From: Curvivirga sp965219885
Lineage (GTDB): Bacteria > Pseudomonadota > Alphaproteobacteria > UBA8366 > Aestuariispiraceae
Direction of reading: 5' to 3'
DNA length: 64,000 nt
Assembly: GCF_965219885.1 (NCBI RefSeq)
Contig: NZ_CBDCOT010000009.1
Location: forward strand, 1,054,001 to 1,118,000
Both the position numbers and the translations under genes were made by a program. Below the pieces are notes generated by a model. That model saw only the letters and a list, made by a program, of their open reading frames with translations. It did no database searches and was not told the origin of the DNA. Shown here in pieces: positions 42,923-52,522 of this stretch (position 1 is the first letter of the stretch; every line of letters begins with the position of its first letter).

Positions 42923-43311
42923 TGACAAAACTAATCAAACATTATGGCGCATTTGTCTTGGCGGGTGGAGGTGCTTTTGTAATCAATAGTATTTTACTGT
43001 TACTATTGGTTAATATACTGCGGCTTGATCCTTATCTCAGCCAAGCTTTTGCCGTTGCTTGTGGTATTGTCTATAGTTGGTTCATCAATCGAAAATATAC
43101 CTTTGAAGTTCCGGAAAAACCAAGTTTTCGAGAATTTATAAAATATTGTGGGACGATGTTTGTATCTACATTGGTCAATTATTCGGTTTATAGCCTATCT
43201 ATCACATTCTTCGCGGTATTCTACATGTATCCAGTTTTAGCTTTGATACCGGCAACGGCAATTTCCATGATTGTAAGTTATTTAGGCATGAAATTTCATA
43301 CTTTTAGATAG
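42922..43311 (+). CDS. GtrA family membrane protein (cassette 1)
   Basis: The 129-residue protein has four helices (about 10-30, 38-58, 75-97 and 103-122) and the GtrA pattern RLDPYLSQAFAVACGIVYSWFINRKYTFE and LALIPATAISMIVSYLGMKF. GtrA proteins are thought to flip undecaprenyl-phosphate-linked sugars. It shares these motifs with the second GtrA at 50180. It is translationally coupled to gluQ and lies 65 bp before the membrane transferase gene. Confidence 0.9.
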   Translation: MTKLIKHYGAFVLAGGGAFVINSILLLLLVNILRLDPYLSQAFAVACGIVYSWFINRKYTFEVPEKPSFREFIKYCGTMFVSTLVNYSVYSLSITFFAVFYMYPVLALIPATAISMIVSYLGMKFHTFR

Positions 43312-43376
43312 TGCTTTTCGCGAAAATCTCCTATGTATGGGTTAATTTCTGGAAGTAAGTAAATAAGGGGATTGGC

Positions 43377-44873
43377 ATGCCGACGATGAATAAGGCGCCA
43401 GAGTTATTATTTTATCTGATTATAGCGATCCTGGTTTTGATCCGTGGATATTATTTCATCGAGTTTGGCCCGATCTACTCAAATGATAGTGGCGGTTATG
43501 AATCTTATGCACTTCTGTTGATGCAACAAACAGAACAGATGTCTTATATGGATCTTAACTGGGGGCATGGTTTAGGAACAACGACATTTAGAAGTATAGG
43601 ATATCCAGCTGTTCTTGCTTTCTTTATGTTAATTTCCCCAGATCATTTTGACTGGTTAGTGATAGGGTTTCAGACGTTATTGTCGTTTTACTGTGGATTT
43701 TTACTGTATAAATTGAGTTTTGCTTTCCTTCAGAACCGTTGGATCTCACTTTTTGTATTTGCATCTTATATTTTGAGTTTAGGATTGGTTTTGGATCAAT
43801 CCATTTTGACAGATAGTTTAAGTGCCAATCTGGTTCTGATGATGATTTGTCATGCAGGTATTTGGATCCTAACAGATAAACAATTGAGCTGGGTTCATTT
43901 TTTAGGATTAGGCATGTTGATGGCTTTATCCTTCTTCGTGCGTGAAGCTGGCGCCATTCTTCAATATCTGATGTGGCCGATGATCTTGATTTTAATTGTT
44001 ACAAAACATTGTAATTGGAAAACGTCTTTGGTGATGTTTTTGGCATTTGTCGCACCGATGTTTTTATCTATTCAGGGGTATAAAGCATGGAATGAATATC
44101 GTACCGGTGAAAGTTTTGTAACCACAGCAGCTCGCACGACTGTGTATTTCCCAGCATTTGATATGATGAAGCGCGGACATGACCCATTCACGGGAGATCA
44201 ATATCTGGATGGTGCGCCGGTCACTCATGAGATGTTACAAACATTATCACCTAATGAAATCATGGTTTTGGTAAGCAAATATGTTTATGAAAAACATCAA
44301 ATGAATGCTGTTGAGATGGCACGGTATGGGTATAAATATTACTTCAAGCTTTGGCAGCAATTTCCTGCTGATATGTTACGTCAAACCTTTAAAAATATAA
44401 GAGTAAAAGCAGGGTTCCTAGCGGTGATGCCAATTGAATCATATATTACACTTCGATATTGGAGTAATTGGGATTTGGATAGTCGGCCATATTCAGGTAC
44501 CAAAGATATGAAACATAAGGTGTTAAACGAAGGTAGATATGACCTAGCCCTACTGTATTTGTGTCAGTCCATATTTAGATTAATTTCCTTCATCCTTTTT
44601 CTAGGCTTCACAATCGGGATTCCTGTTATCGTTATTCGTAGAATATTTACGGCTGGATTGACCCGATTAACAGAAGTCGAAAATTTGAAAGTATTAACAT
44701 CATTGTCATTCTGGGTAATTTTCTGGGGTTATGTCTTTGCTTATGCCCTTGTACATCTTGAGTTACGTTATTTGTTGCCAGTTGTTCCAATTGGGATGAT
44801 TGCTGGAATCTATAGCTGGTCTGAGGTAAGAAATTACATGAAAATTCGCAAATTTCGAAAAATGGCAGTCTAA
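43377..44873 (+). CDS. multi-pass GT-C-like membrane protein (cassette 1)
   Basis: The 498-residue protein has about ten hydrophobic helices. The first large loop holds IYSNDSGGYESYALLLMQQ, with an Asp/Glu pair in the position used by GT-C glycosyltransferases, and FRSIGYPAVLAFF after it. A long hydrophilic segment lies near 240-350. This fits the GtrC-like enzyme that transfers the lipid-linked sugar to a surface acceptor. AAGGGG precedes the start. It overlaps the following GT2 gene by one base. Confidence 0.8.
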   Translation: MPTMNKAPELLFYLIIAILVLIRGYYFIEFGPIYSNDSGGYESYALLLMQQTEQMSYMDLNWGHGLGTTTFRSIGYPAVLAFFMLISPDHFDWLVIGFQTLLSFYCGFLLYKLSFAFLQNRWISLFVFASYILSLGLVLDQSILTDSLSANLVLMMICHAGIWILTDKQLSWVHFLGLGMLMALSFFVREAGAILQYLMWPMILILIVTKHCNWKTSLVMFLAFVAPMFLSIQGYKAWNEYRTGESFVTTAARTTVYFPAFDMMKRGHDPFTGDQYLDGAPVTHEMLQTLSPNEIMVLVSKYVYEKHQMNAVEMARYGYKYYFKLWQQFPADMLRQTFKNIRVKAGFLAVMPIESYITLRYWSNWDLDSRPYSGTKDMKHKVLNEGRYDLALLYLCQSIFRLISFILFLGFTIGIPVIVIRRIFTAGLTRLTEVENLKVLTSLSFWVIFWGYVFAYALVHLELRYLLPVVPIGMIAGIYSWSEVRNYMKIRKFRKMAV

Positions 44874-45871
44874 TGAAAAAGAGTTCTGAAATGGCAAAAC
44901 AAACAACTGGTTTGGATCTATCAGTCATCGTCCCTTTTTATAATGAAGAAGGCAATATCAAGCCATTATACGAAGAAATAAAAGAGGTTTTGATTTCCAC
45001 GGGCAGAAGTTACGAAATGGTATTCGTGAATGATGGCTCCAAAGATAAGACTCTTGAACGTGCCATTGAGATTGCTGAATCTGATCCAACTGTTCATGTA
45101 ATCGATTTACTGAGGAATTCTGGCCAAACGGCTGCTCTTATGGCCGGGTTGGATCAAACATCTGGCGATGTCATTATTTCTATGGATGGTGATGGCCAAA
45201 ATGATCCAAAAGGAATTGTTAAACTTTTAGAAGAGCTAGAGAAGGGTTACAGTGTTGTTTCTGGTTGGCGCAAGGATCGTCAAGATAAGGAAATTTCACG
45301 AAAACTCCCTAGCCGCATAGCTAATAAACTGATTTCAAAAGTATCAGGCGTTCATCTGCATGATTATGGTTGTGCATTAAAAGCTTATAAACGTGAAGTC
45401 GTTGAACAAGTAAGATTGTATGGAGAGATGCATCGATTTGTACCTATTTATACAGTATGGCAAGGTGGAAAAATATCAGAAGTCCCTGTGAATCATCGTG
45501 CACGTGTTCATGGTGAGTCCAAATATGGTTTGAACAGGATCTTTAAGGTTTTGCTGGACTTATTATTGGTCATGTTCATGGAACGATACATGACAAAGCC
45601 AATTTATGTTTTCGGCGGCGTTGGGTTTTTATCTCTGGCCTTGTCAGTTCTGACGGCGATTTGGGCAATTTTCTTGAAAATATTTGATGGAAAATCATTT
45701 GTTGAAACCCCTTTACCCATACTTGTCGGTACTTTCTTCACAACTGGGATTTTGTGCATATTAATGGGGTTGTTGGCAGAATTGATGATGCGAACTTATT
45801 TTGAAGCACAGGATAAAAAAACTTATCAAATCAAAAAGCATTATAACTATAAAGGTTCAAAGATCACCTGA
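44873..45871 (+). CDS. GT2 glycosyltransferase, GtrB/ArnC-like (cassette 1)
   Basis: The 332-residue enzyme has a GT2 domain with LSVIVPFYNEEGNIKPLYEE, VFVNDGSKDKT, LLRNSGQTAALMAGLD and ISMDGDGQNDP. Two C-terminal helices (about 243-268 and 278-302) follow HGESKYGLNRI. This is the GtrB/DPM1 layout that makes undecaprenyl-phosphate-sugar. It overlaps its neighbours by one base on each side, in a tight operon with gtrA, the membrane transferase and asnB. Confidence 0.92.
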   Translation: MKKSSEMAKQTTGLDLSVIVPFYNEEGNIKPLYEEIKEVLISTGRSYEMVFVNDGSKDKTLERAIEIAESDPTVHVIDLLRNSGQTAALMAGLDQTSGDVIISMDGDGQNDPKGIVKLLEELEKGYSVVSGWRKDRQDKEISRKLPSRIANKLISKVSGVHLHDYGCALKAYKREVVEQVRLYGEMHRFVPIYTVWQGGKISEVPVNHRARVHGESKYGLNRIFKVLLDLLLVMFMERYMTKPIYVFGGVGFLSLALSVLTAIWAIFLKIFDGKSFVETPLPILVGTFFTTGILCILMGLLAELMMRTYFEAQDKKTYQIKKHYNYKGSKIT

Positions 45872-47733
45872 TGTGTGGAATCACGGGATTTATTGGTTTA
45901 GGTGATCAATCTGATTTGTTGCAGATGATGGCCGCTATTCGTCATAGAGGACCAGATGGCGATGGGATGCATATCGATCTGGATATGGCTGTTTATCTCG
46001 GGCATTTAAGACTGTCTATTCTTGATCATGCGGGCGGTAAACAGCCTATGACGAATAGCTCGCAAACTATATGGGTGACTTTCAATGGTGAGATTTACAA
46101 CCATGAAGAACTACGAAAAGAGTTAATAGACAAGGGGTATAAATTTAAGAGTGACCATTCTGATACAGAGGTTTTGGTTCACGGTTGGCAAGAATGGGGC
46201 GAAAATCTTCCTCTCAAGCTAAATGGAATGTTTGCTTTTTGCATCTATGATGTAGGGGCAAAGACAGTCTTCCTTGCGCGTGACCGGTTTGGCGAGAAAC
46301 CATTATACTGGGCATTTCAAAATGGTAATTTATACTTTGCTTCAGAAATTACCGCGATTGCAGCACATAGTAGATTTAAGAAAGAGATTAATCATAAATC
46401 TCTGAAGAAGTTTTTCGCATATAACTATATCCCTTCTCCCAACGCTATTTTGGAAGATTGTTGGAAATTACGCGCTGGTCAATCGTTAACTTTTGATTTG
46501 TCTACACGCCACATTAAAGAAAACTCTTATTGGCAATACAGAAATGAGCCAGGTGAATTTACACCAAGTATAGAAGAGGCGGCTGAGGAAGTAGAAAGAT
46601 TACTAATTGCATCGACAAAAAGGCGTATGATGAGTGATGTGCCGCTTGGTGTATTCTTATCTGGGGGCGTTGATAGTAGTGCAGTTGCTGCTTGTATGTC
46701 GAGGCTCATTCCTGCGAAAGAAGTTCAAAGTTTTTCAATTGGTTTTAATGAAAAAAGTTTTGATGAAAGTGCTTACGCAAGATCCATGGGAAGTTTTCTC
46801 GGATTGCAGCATAATGAAAAAATATTAGATCTAAAACAGGCGCAATCTTTGGTACCGGAAGTATTGTCTAACTTGGATGAACCTATGGGGGATGGTTCAT
46901 TGTTACCGACATATCTTTTATGTGAGTTTGCATCACGGCAAGTAAAAGTTGCGTTGAGTGGTGATGCAGGAGATGAAATTTTTGCCGGATATGATCCATT
47001 TAAGGCTTTGAAGCCGGCTAGTTTATATAGCCAATTAGTCCCGAACGGATTACATAATGGATTCAAAAAGCTGGTGGACTTCCTACCAAAATCAACGAAA
47101 AACATGAGTCTGGATTTTAAGCTTAGACGCGTCTTAATGGGGTTGGACTATTCTTCTGAAATATGGAACCCAGTTTGGATGTCTGCATTGAGTGTGGCGG
47201 ATATCAAGGATTTATTCCACGAAGAGCTATATGCTGATGAATTATATTCTGAGGCTATTGAATTATGGCAAGAATGCCCAGAAAAGGGAAATGTGGATAA
47301 GACACAAGAATTCTATGTGAATTTCTATTTGCCAGATGATATTCTCACCAAAGTGGACCGTGCTTCCATGCTCAATGGGTTAGAAGCAAGATCAGTGTTT
47401 CTTGATAATGATTTGGTGGATTTTTCGCGTCGACTGCCAATGTCGTATAAGTTTGATGGGCATATAACAAAGAAAGTGCTCAAGCTTGCTCTTTCTCGTA
47501 TGGTTCCACAAGATATCCTTGATCGTCCTAAAAAAGGGTTTGGAATTCCTCTGATGGAATGGCTGAAAAATATGGATAATAGTTTAGAAACTATCCATAT
47601 TTCTAGTTTGTCTCAGCAAACAGCGGAACGGTTTCAGCGACAACATCAGCATGGAAAGGCGGATTATCGCTTTTTCCTATGGAATATGATGTTACTTAAG
47701 AATTCAACTATAATCATGAATAGAGCCGATTAA
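45871..47733 (+). CDS. asnB: asparagine synthase (glutamine-hydrolysing)/amidotransferase
   Basis: The 620-residue protein starts MCGITGF, which leaves Cys2 as the glutaminase nucleophile. The class II glutaminase domain (RHRGPDGDG, WVTFNGEIYNH) fills about 1-200. The synthetase domain follows with PLGVFLSGGVDSSAVAA and ALSGDAGDEIFAGYDPFKAL. Housekeeping E. coli AsnB is about 554 residues; this 600+ type is common in glycan clusters, where it may amidate a sugar acid. Reaction on asparagine is therefore not certain. It overlaps the convergent membrane gene by 4 bp. Confidence 0.9.
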   Translation: MCGITGFIGLGDQSDLLQMMAAIRHRGPDGDGMHIDLDMAVYLGHLRLSILDHAGGKQPMTNSSQTIWVTFNGEIYNHEELRKELIDKGYKFKSDHSDTEVLVHGWQEWGENLPLKLNGMFAFCIYDVGAKTVFLARDRFGEKPLYWAFQNGNLYFASEITAIAAHSRFKKEINHKSLKKFFAYNYIPSPNAILEDCWKLRAGQSLTFDLSTRHIKENSYWQYRNEPGEFTPSIEEAAEEVERLLIASTKRRMMSDVPLGVFLSGGVDSSAVAACMSRLIPAKEVQSFSIGFNEKSFDESAYARSMGSFLGLQHNEKILDLKQAQSLVPEVLSNLDEPMGDGSLLPTYLLCEFASRQVKVALSGDAGDEIFAGYDPFKALKPASLYSQLVPNGLHNGFKKLVDFLPKSTKNMSLDFKLRRVLMGLDYSSEIWNPVWMSALSVADIKDLFHEELYADELYSEAIELWQECPEKGNVDKTQEFYVNFYLPDDILTKVDRASMLNGLEARSVFLDNDLVDFSRRLPMSYKFDGHITKKVLKLALSRMVPQDILDRPKKGFGIPLMEWLKNMDNSLETIHISSLSQQTAERFQRQHQHGKADYRFFLWNMMLLKNSTIIMNRAD

Positions 47734-49148
47734 GCGTGTAATGTTTTCTCTTTTCGCTTTTTTTTCCATTCATGAAGCATAACAAAAAAGAAAACGAGAC
47801 CCATCGCAAATGCTGGTGCAGCAGTAATCTGATAGCGTGATACATTTAAACTAACCAATGGATAGAAAACTAAGCTAAAGAATGCTGGTGACAGAACAGC
47901 CAATAAAATCATTTGTCTGTTCCTGAAGGCCCAGAAGATTAAGAAGATCATCCCTGGCAATGATAAGGGTATAAAAATATCTCTTAATATTCCTCTATAA
48001 AAAAGAGGGATTGTTGTTAATGCATGGGTAACCGGGTTGCTTAAAATCTGATCTTTTAGCTCACGAGTCCAAGCCTGGTGTGCTTCCTCATGAGTCATTT
48101 TATCTTCCTTGATGAGTCTTTTCATATGCATTGAAAAATCGCTATGTCCTTTTCTGAAAAAACCATCTGGATTACTTAAGTCGAACCTTGTCCAATGCTC
48201 CTTGGGGATAAATTTTCTAGCTAAGTTATCACCACTACCCGGGATCCAATATATGAATGAGGTGAAATATTCAGGTAAAGTCATATCATGAAAAATATTG
48301 CGAGCAGAAAGTGCAATACCTTCGCGCACATCTGTTAATCTGTAATGACCACTGACTTCTCCATTCCGGTTAATCCATAAAGCTGGAAGAAGCGCGGAGG
48401 TGATAATAAAAACAAGAGCTGGGAGTGCAAATTTCTTTATTTGAACTTTATCGATTTTGATTGCAATAAAATAGCCTATCAGAATTATGCACGCCAAATA
48501 GAAGAAATACATAAATATAGCTTTTGTCAGAATTAAGAAGCTTAGGCTGAAGCCGGTGGTTATAGCTAATAGAATTTTCTTTTTATGATTTGTCGTAATT
48601 AATGTTTTGGCTGCTAATAAGGTAAAACCGCATACTAATACAAGGGATAAAGGATCAGAGACAATCTGATCCATGCTACTTTGCATCTTAATGTTTAACC
48701 AAACAGAGGACCCCGCTAATGTGGCCAACTTTAAGGAACTAAAGAAGGTTAAACTCAGCCAAAACATGGCTATGCCTGCAAGCGCAAAAAAAATCCGGTT
48801 TAGCCATTGAACGGATTTATAAGGTTTAACACCGCAACCGTCCTCTGAGCGCAAACAAGTCATTGTAGCTTCTTCTATGCTGCCCAGACCAAGATTGTAT
48901 ATTTGTGCCATGACAAAAGGAAAGCCAGGCTCTCGACCAATTCCAGGTTTTATGCTTTCCTTTTTACCTGCGAGGGATTGCGAATAAATTCCATAACTGC
49001 TCAAGTTATGGGCAGCAGCAATATATTGCATAGAGTCATTACGATCCGGATGATCCATTTTGGACCGTGCAGCCATTAGGCCAACGCAGATCAAGCTTCC
49101 AATTAAACAAATTAGCCATGCTTTTTGAAGATTGGATAAAGAAGTCAT
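47730..49148 (-). CDS. multi-pass GT-C-like membrane protein (cassette 2)
   Basis: The 472-residue protein has about eleven hydrophobic helices. The first loop has DHPDRNDSMQYIAAAHNLSSYGIY and IGREPGFPFVMAQIY, comparable in position to the NDSGGYE and RSIGYP stretches of the cassette 1 protein. A hydrophilic loop carries YIPGSGDNLARKF-like sequence. It is probably a polyprenyl-sugar-dependent transferase. It lies 7 bp after the GT2 gene on the same strand. Confidence 0.78.
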   Translation of the reverse strand: MTSLSNLQKAWLICLIGSLICVGLMAARSKMDHPDRNDSMQYIAAAHNLSSYGIYSQSLAGKKESIKPGIGREPGFPFVMAQIYNLGLGSIEEATMTCLRSEDGCGVKPYKSVQWLNRIFFALAGIAMFWLSLTFFSSLKLATLAGSSVWLNIKMQSSMDQIVSDPLSLVLVCGFTLLAAKTLITTNHKKKILLAITTGFSLSFLILTKAIFMYFFYLACIILIGYFIAIKIDKVQIKKFALPALVFIITSALLPALWINRNGEVSGHYRLTDVREGIALSARNIFHDMTLPEYFTSFIYWIPGSGDNLARKFIPKEHWTRFDLSNPDGFFRKGHSDFSMHMKRLIKEDKMTHEEAHQAWTRELKDQILSNPVTHALTTIPLFYRGILRDIFIPLSLPGMIFLIFWAFRNRQMILLAVLSPAFFSLVFYPLVSLNVSRYQITAAPAFAMGLVFFFVMLHEWKKKRKEKTLHA

Positions 49149-49155
49149 AGAAGCT

Positions 49156-50109
49156 TTAATCTTTCATGAATGGAATAGATAGATAGCTTAGACGTTTAGT
49201 TTCTAGACGCTGCTGTGCGACACTATCTAAGATAAACCCGCAAGCAAGCGCTAATATTGCAGATACCATAATACCCATTGAAAGGACGGCTGTGGGCAGA
49301 CGTTCAACTAAGCCGGTCTCCAAATAGTCAAAAATGACGGGCATAGAAATTCCGATGGAAAGTAATGCTAGAATAAGTGCGCCGATGGTGAAAAATGCCA
49401 TTGGGCGGTAATCTTTGAATAAGCGGACCATCGTCATGAGAATGCGAAAGCCGTCCTGATAAGTATTTAATTTACTTTCCGTTCCTTCAGCACGCTCAAA
49501 ATAAGGTGTTTCTACTTCACCACTGGGTAAACCCAAACTTAGGCAATGAATTGTCATTTCAGTTTCAATTTCAAAACCACCTGACATCACAGGGAAAGAT
49601 TTTGCAAAACGGCGTGAAAAACCACGATAACCGGAAAGCATATCGGTAAAACCGCGACCAAAGAAAAAGCGAGCTAGAGTGGTGAGTAACACATTACCAA
49701 ATGCATGGCCTTGACGATATGTTTTCTCCCCTTCTACAGGTTTACGGATGCCAACCACCATATCACAGCGATCGTTAAGAACGGCATCTACCAGTTTTTG
49801 TGCGCTTGCAGCATCATAGGTATCATCACCATCCGCCATAATATAGCAATCCGCATCAATTTCAGAAAAGATGCGTCTAACAACATTTCCCTTACCTTGT
49901 TGGCGTTCAAAAAGAACGGTTGCACCCGCTTCTTTTGCTTCAGTTACCGTCTTATCTTTTGAATTGTTATCAAAGACATAAATTTCGGCATAAGGCAGTG
50001 CTGCCTTAAAGTCAGTTACCACTTTGCCAATAGCGCCTTCCTCGTTATAACAAGGCAGGACTACAGCAATTTTTGCTGTCTGAGTTACAGATGAAACAGC
50101 GGATGTCAT
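49156..50109 (-). CDS. GT2 glycosyltransferase, DPM1/GtrB-like (cassette 2)
   Basis: The 317-residue enzyme has GT2 motifs IAVVLPCYNEEGAIGKVV, VFDNNSKDKT and YIMADGDDTYDAASAQ, and SGYRGFSRRFAK in the middle. Two helices (about 235-258 and 275-300) follow YQDGFRILMTMVRLFKDYRP. It probably makes a polyprenyl-phosphate-sugar. It is divergent from the second gtrA gene (70 bp) and upstream of the membrane transferase gene. Confidence 0.9.
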   Translation of the reverse strand: MTSAVSSVTQTAKIAVVLPCYNEEGAIGKVVTDFKAALPYAEIYVFDNNSKDKTVTEAKEAGATVLFERQQGKGNVVRRIFSEIDADCYIMADGDDTYDAASAQKLVDAVLNDRCDMVVGIRKPVEGEKTYRQGHAFGNVLLTTLARFFFGRGFTDMLSGYRGFSRRFAKSFPVMSGGFEIETEMTIHCLSLGLPSGEVETPYFERAEGTESKLNTYQDGFRILMTMVRLFKDYRPMAFFTIGALILALLSIGISMPVIFDYLETGLVERLPTAVLSMGIMVSAILALACGFILDSVAQQRLETKRLSYLSIPFMKD

Positions 50110-50179
50110 TTTGGAGCCCCATAGGTATTTGTTTGTTTCGATAGTATTAACTAATTATTGATAGAAAGAGCAAGTAATA

Positions 50180-50578
50180 ATGCGTCGAGAAGTAATAGGA
50201 TTTTTAATTGTCGGCGGTATTGCTTTTTTTATAGACACGGGAATTTTACAGTTGCTGACTTTTGTCGGAATGGATCCTTATTTGGCAAGAGCAGTTTCTT
50301 TCACTTTAGCACTTACATTTACATGGTGGATGAATAGAAATCATTCATTTAAGGTTTCGTCAAAACCTACATGGAAAGAGTTTTTTGCATATGCGAGTTC
50401 TGTCTCGTTCGGTGGTGCAATAAATTGGCTTGTCTATATCTTTGTTTTGGAACTTTACTTAACAAATTCAGACTATCCGGCCATAGCTCTTGTTCCTGCG
50501 ACGGCAATATCCATGTGTTTTAATTTTTTGGTTATGAAATTCGTTGTGTTTCGCAAGCGAACTGACATCTCTAAGTAA
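50180..50578 (+). CDS. GtrA family membrane protein (cassette 2)
   Basis: The 132-residue protein has four helices with GtrA motifs GMDPYLARAVSFTLALTFTWWMNRNHSFK and ALVPATAISMCFNFLVMKF. It is clearly a paralogue of the gene at 42922. It is convergent with typA and separated from it by a terminator. It is divergent from the cassette 2 GT2 gene, so the two may share a control region. Confidence 0.9.
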   Translation: MRREVIGFLIVGGIAFFIDTGILQLLTFVGMDPYLARAVSFTLALTFTWWMNRNHSFKVSSKPTWKEFFAYASSVSFGGAINWLVYIFVLELYLTNSDYPAIALVPATAISMCFNFLVMKFVVFRKRTDISK

Positions 50579-50608
50579 AAAGGCCCCGATTAAGGGGCCT
50601 TTATATTT
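50577..50608. terminator. bidirectional intrinsic terminator between gtrA and typA
   Basis: AAAGGCCCC (50579-50587) pairs with GGGGCCTTT (50594-50602), with A-rich sequence on the left and TATATTTTT on the right. It can serve both converging transcripts. Confidence 0.85.
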
Positions 50609-50609
50609 T

Positions 50610-52433
50610 TTAACCTTCAGCCGCCATTTGGCGTTTTGCACGTTTACGATCATTTGGATCAAGCAGTGCTTTACGCAAACGAATGAAGTTTGGTGTTACT
50701 TCTACACGTTCATCTTGTTGGATATAAGAAATAGCTTCTTCGAGAGAGAAACGAACAGGTGGGGTCAATTTCACCGCATCATCCTTACCGGATGCACGTA
50801 CGTTGGTAAGCTGTTTACCCTTCAATGGGTTTACTTCTAAATCTTGACCTTTGTTATGTTCCCCGATGATCATACCGCCGTAAACTTGGATATTGGCATC
50901 GATAAACATTTTACCGCGATCTTCAAGGTTAAACAGTGCATATGGCGCTGCTTTACCTTGTTCTTGAGAGATCAACACACCTTCGCGACGACCTGGGATT
51001 GCTCCTTTATATTCCGCAAAACCATGGAACATACGGGACAAAATACCGGAACCACGTGTATCGGATAGGAACTCACTTTGATAACCGATTAAGCCACGGG
51101 ATGGGATGATAAATTTGATACGTGTTTTACCACCACCGGATGGTGTCATTTCAGTCATCTCACCTTTACGAAGGCCCATTTTCTCTACCACAACGCCTGT
51201 GAATTCATCATCCACGTCAACTTGAGCTTCTTCCATTGGCTCTAATGTTGTGCCGTTGTCATCCTTTTGGAACAGAACGCGTGGCGGACCAACTGTGAGC
51301 TCAAATCCTTCGCGACGTAATGTTTCAATCAATACACCCAATTGTAATTCACCACGACCTGCAACTTCCAAGGCATCTTTTGCTTCAGAAGGTGTTACGC
51401 GGATCGCAATGTTCACTTCCGCTTCTTTTTCAAGACGATCTTGGATCATGCGGGATGTCAATTTATCGCCGTCTTGACCTGCCAACGGGCTGTCATTTAC
51501 AGAAATTGTCATAGACATTGTTGGTGGGCTAATAGGGCGAGAAGGCAATGCTTCTTCAACTTCGGTTGCACAAATTGTGTCTGCCACAGTTGCTTTGGCA
51601 AGACCTGCGATTGAAACAATATCACCTGCAACAGCTTCTTCAATTGGTTCACGTTTCAAACCACGGAAAGCCAGGATTTTGCTGATACGTACTTGTTCGA
51701 TACGCTCACCATCTGGTGTTAAGGCTTTAATTGTTGTGCCAGGTGTTACTTTACCGGAATAAACACGACCTGTTAGAATACGACCAAGATAAGGATCGGC
51801 GTCCAGTGTTGTTGCCAACATAGTGAAATCACCATCTTCGTCTACATCTGGTGTTGGTACATGCTCAACGATTTTTGCAAATAGCGGGTGCATGTTTTCA
51901 CGTGGATCGTCCAAATCCTCCGCAGCCCAACCTTCTTTTGCAGATGCATAAAGTACAGGGAATTCCAATTGTTCTTCTGAAGCATCCAATGCAACAAACA
52001 AGTCAAATACTTGGTCTACAACCCAGTCGCAGCGTGCATCAGGTTTATCGGCTTTGTTCACAACAACGATTGGTTTTAAACCAAGTTCCAATGCTTTCAT
52101 GGTCACAAACTTTGTTTGTGGCATTGGGCCTTCTGCGGCATCTACCAACAAAACAACGGAATCAACCATGGATAAGATGCGCTCAACTTCACCGCCAAAG
52201 TCGGCGTGACCCGGTGTATCTACGATGTTGAGACGGTCATTTTCCCATTCAACGGATGTCACCTTTGCAGAAATTGTAATGCCGCGTTCTTTTTCAAGGT
52301 CGCCGGAATCCATCGCGCGTTCTGCAACAGCCGCGTTTTCACGGAAAGTACCTGATTGTTTGAGTAGTTCGTCTACCAATGTGGTTTTACCGTGGTCCAC
52401 ATGGGCGATGATGGCAAGGTTACGAAGTGCCAT
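50610..52433 (-). CDS. typA: translational GTPase TypA/BipA
   Basis: The 607-residue GTPase has IAHVDHGKTTL (G1), RGITISAK (G2), DTPGHADFGGEVERIL (G3) and VVNKADKPDARCDWV (G4). EF-G-like domains follow and the TypA-specific C-terminal domain contains KGQDLEVNPLKGKQLTNVRASGKDDAVKL. TypA helps 50S assembly and stress or cold adaptation. Length is normal. It lies downstream of the PfkB kinase gene. Confidence 0.96.
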   Translation of the reverse strand: MALRNLAIIAHVDHGKTTLVDELLKQSGTFRENAAVAERAMDSGDLEKERGITISAKVTSVEWENDRLNIVDTPGHADFGGEVERILSMVDSVVLLVDAAEGPMPQTKFVTMKALELGLKPIVVVNKADKPDARCDWVVDQVFDLFVALDASEEQLEFPVLYASAKEGWAAEDLDDPRENMHPLFAKIVEHVPTPDVDEDGDFTMLATTLDADPYLGRILTGRVYSGKVTPGTTIKALTPDGERIEQVRISKILAFRGLKREPIEEAVAGDIVSIAGLAKATVADTICATEVEEALPSRPISPPTMSMTISVNDSPLAGQDGDKLTSRMIQDRLEKEAEVNIAIRVTPSEAKDALEVAGRGELQLGVLIETLRREGFELTVGPPRVLFQKDDNGTTLEPMEEAQVDVDDEFTGVVVEKMGLRKGEMTEMTPSGGGKTRIKFIIPSRGLIGYQSEFLSDTRGSGILSRMFHGFAEYKGAIPGRREGVLISQEQGKAAPYALFNLEDRGKMFIDANIQVYGGMIIGEHNKGQDLEVNPLKGKQLTNVRASGKDDAVKLTPPVRFSLEEAISYIQQDERVEVTPNFIRLRKALLDPNDRKRAKRQMAAEG

Positions 52434-52522
52434 AGTCTTTATCCTGTCTTTTAAATCCAGAACCAGCTGTTCAGTCAGATGGTTCTTATCAAATTCATAT
52501 TAAACTTAAATGTCTTAATCGC

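Noticed and set aside
47292..47300. Another exact DnaA box, TGTGGATAA
   Set aside because: It is a single copy inside the asnB coding sequence, with no partner nearby.
52459..52486. AGAACCA/TGGTTCT hairpin between the PfkB kinase and typA
   Set aside because: The stem is only 7 bp with a long loop and no T-run on the coding strand, too weak to call a terminator.
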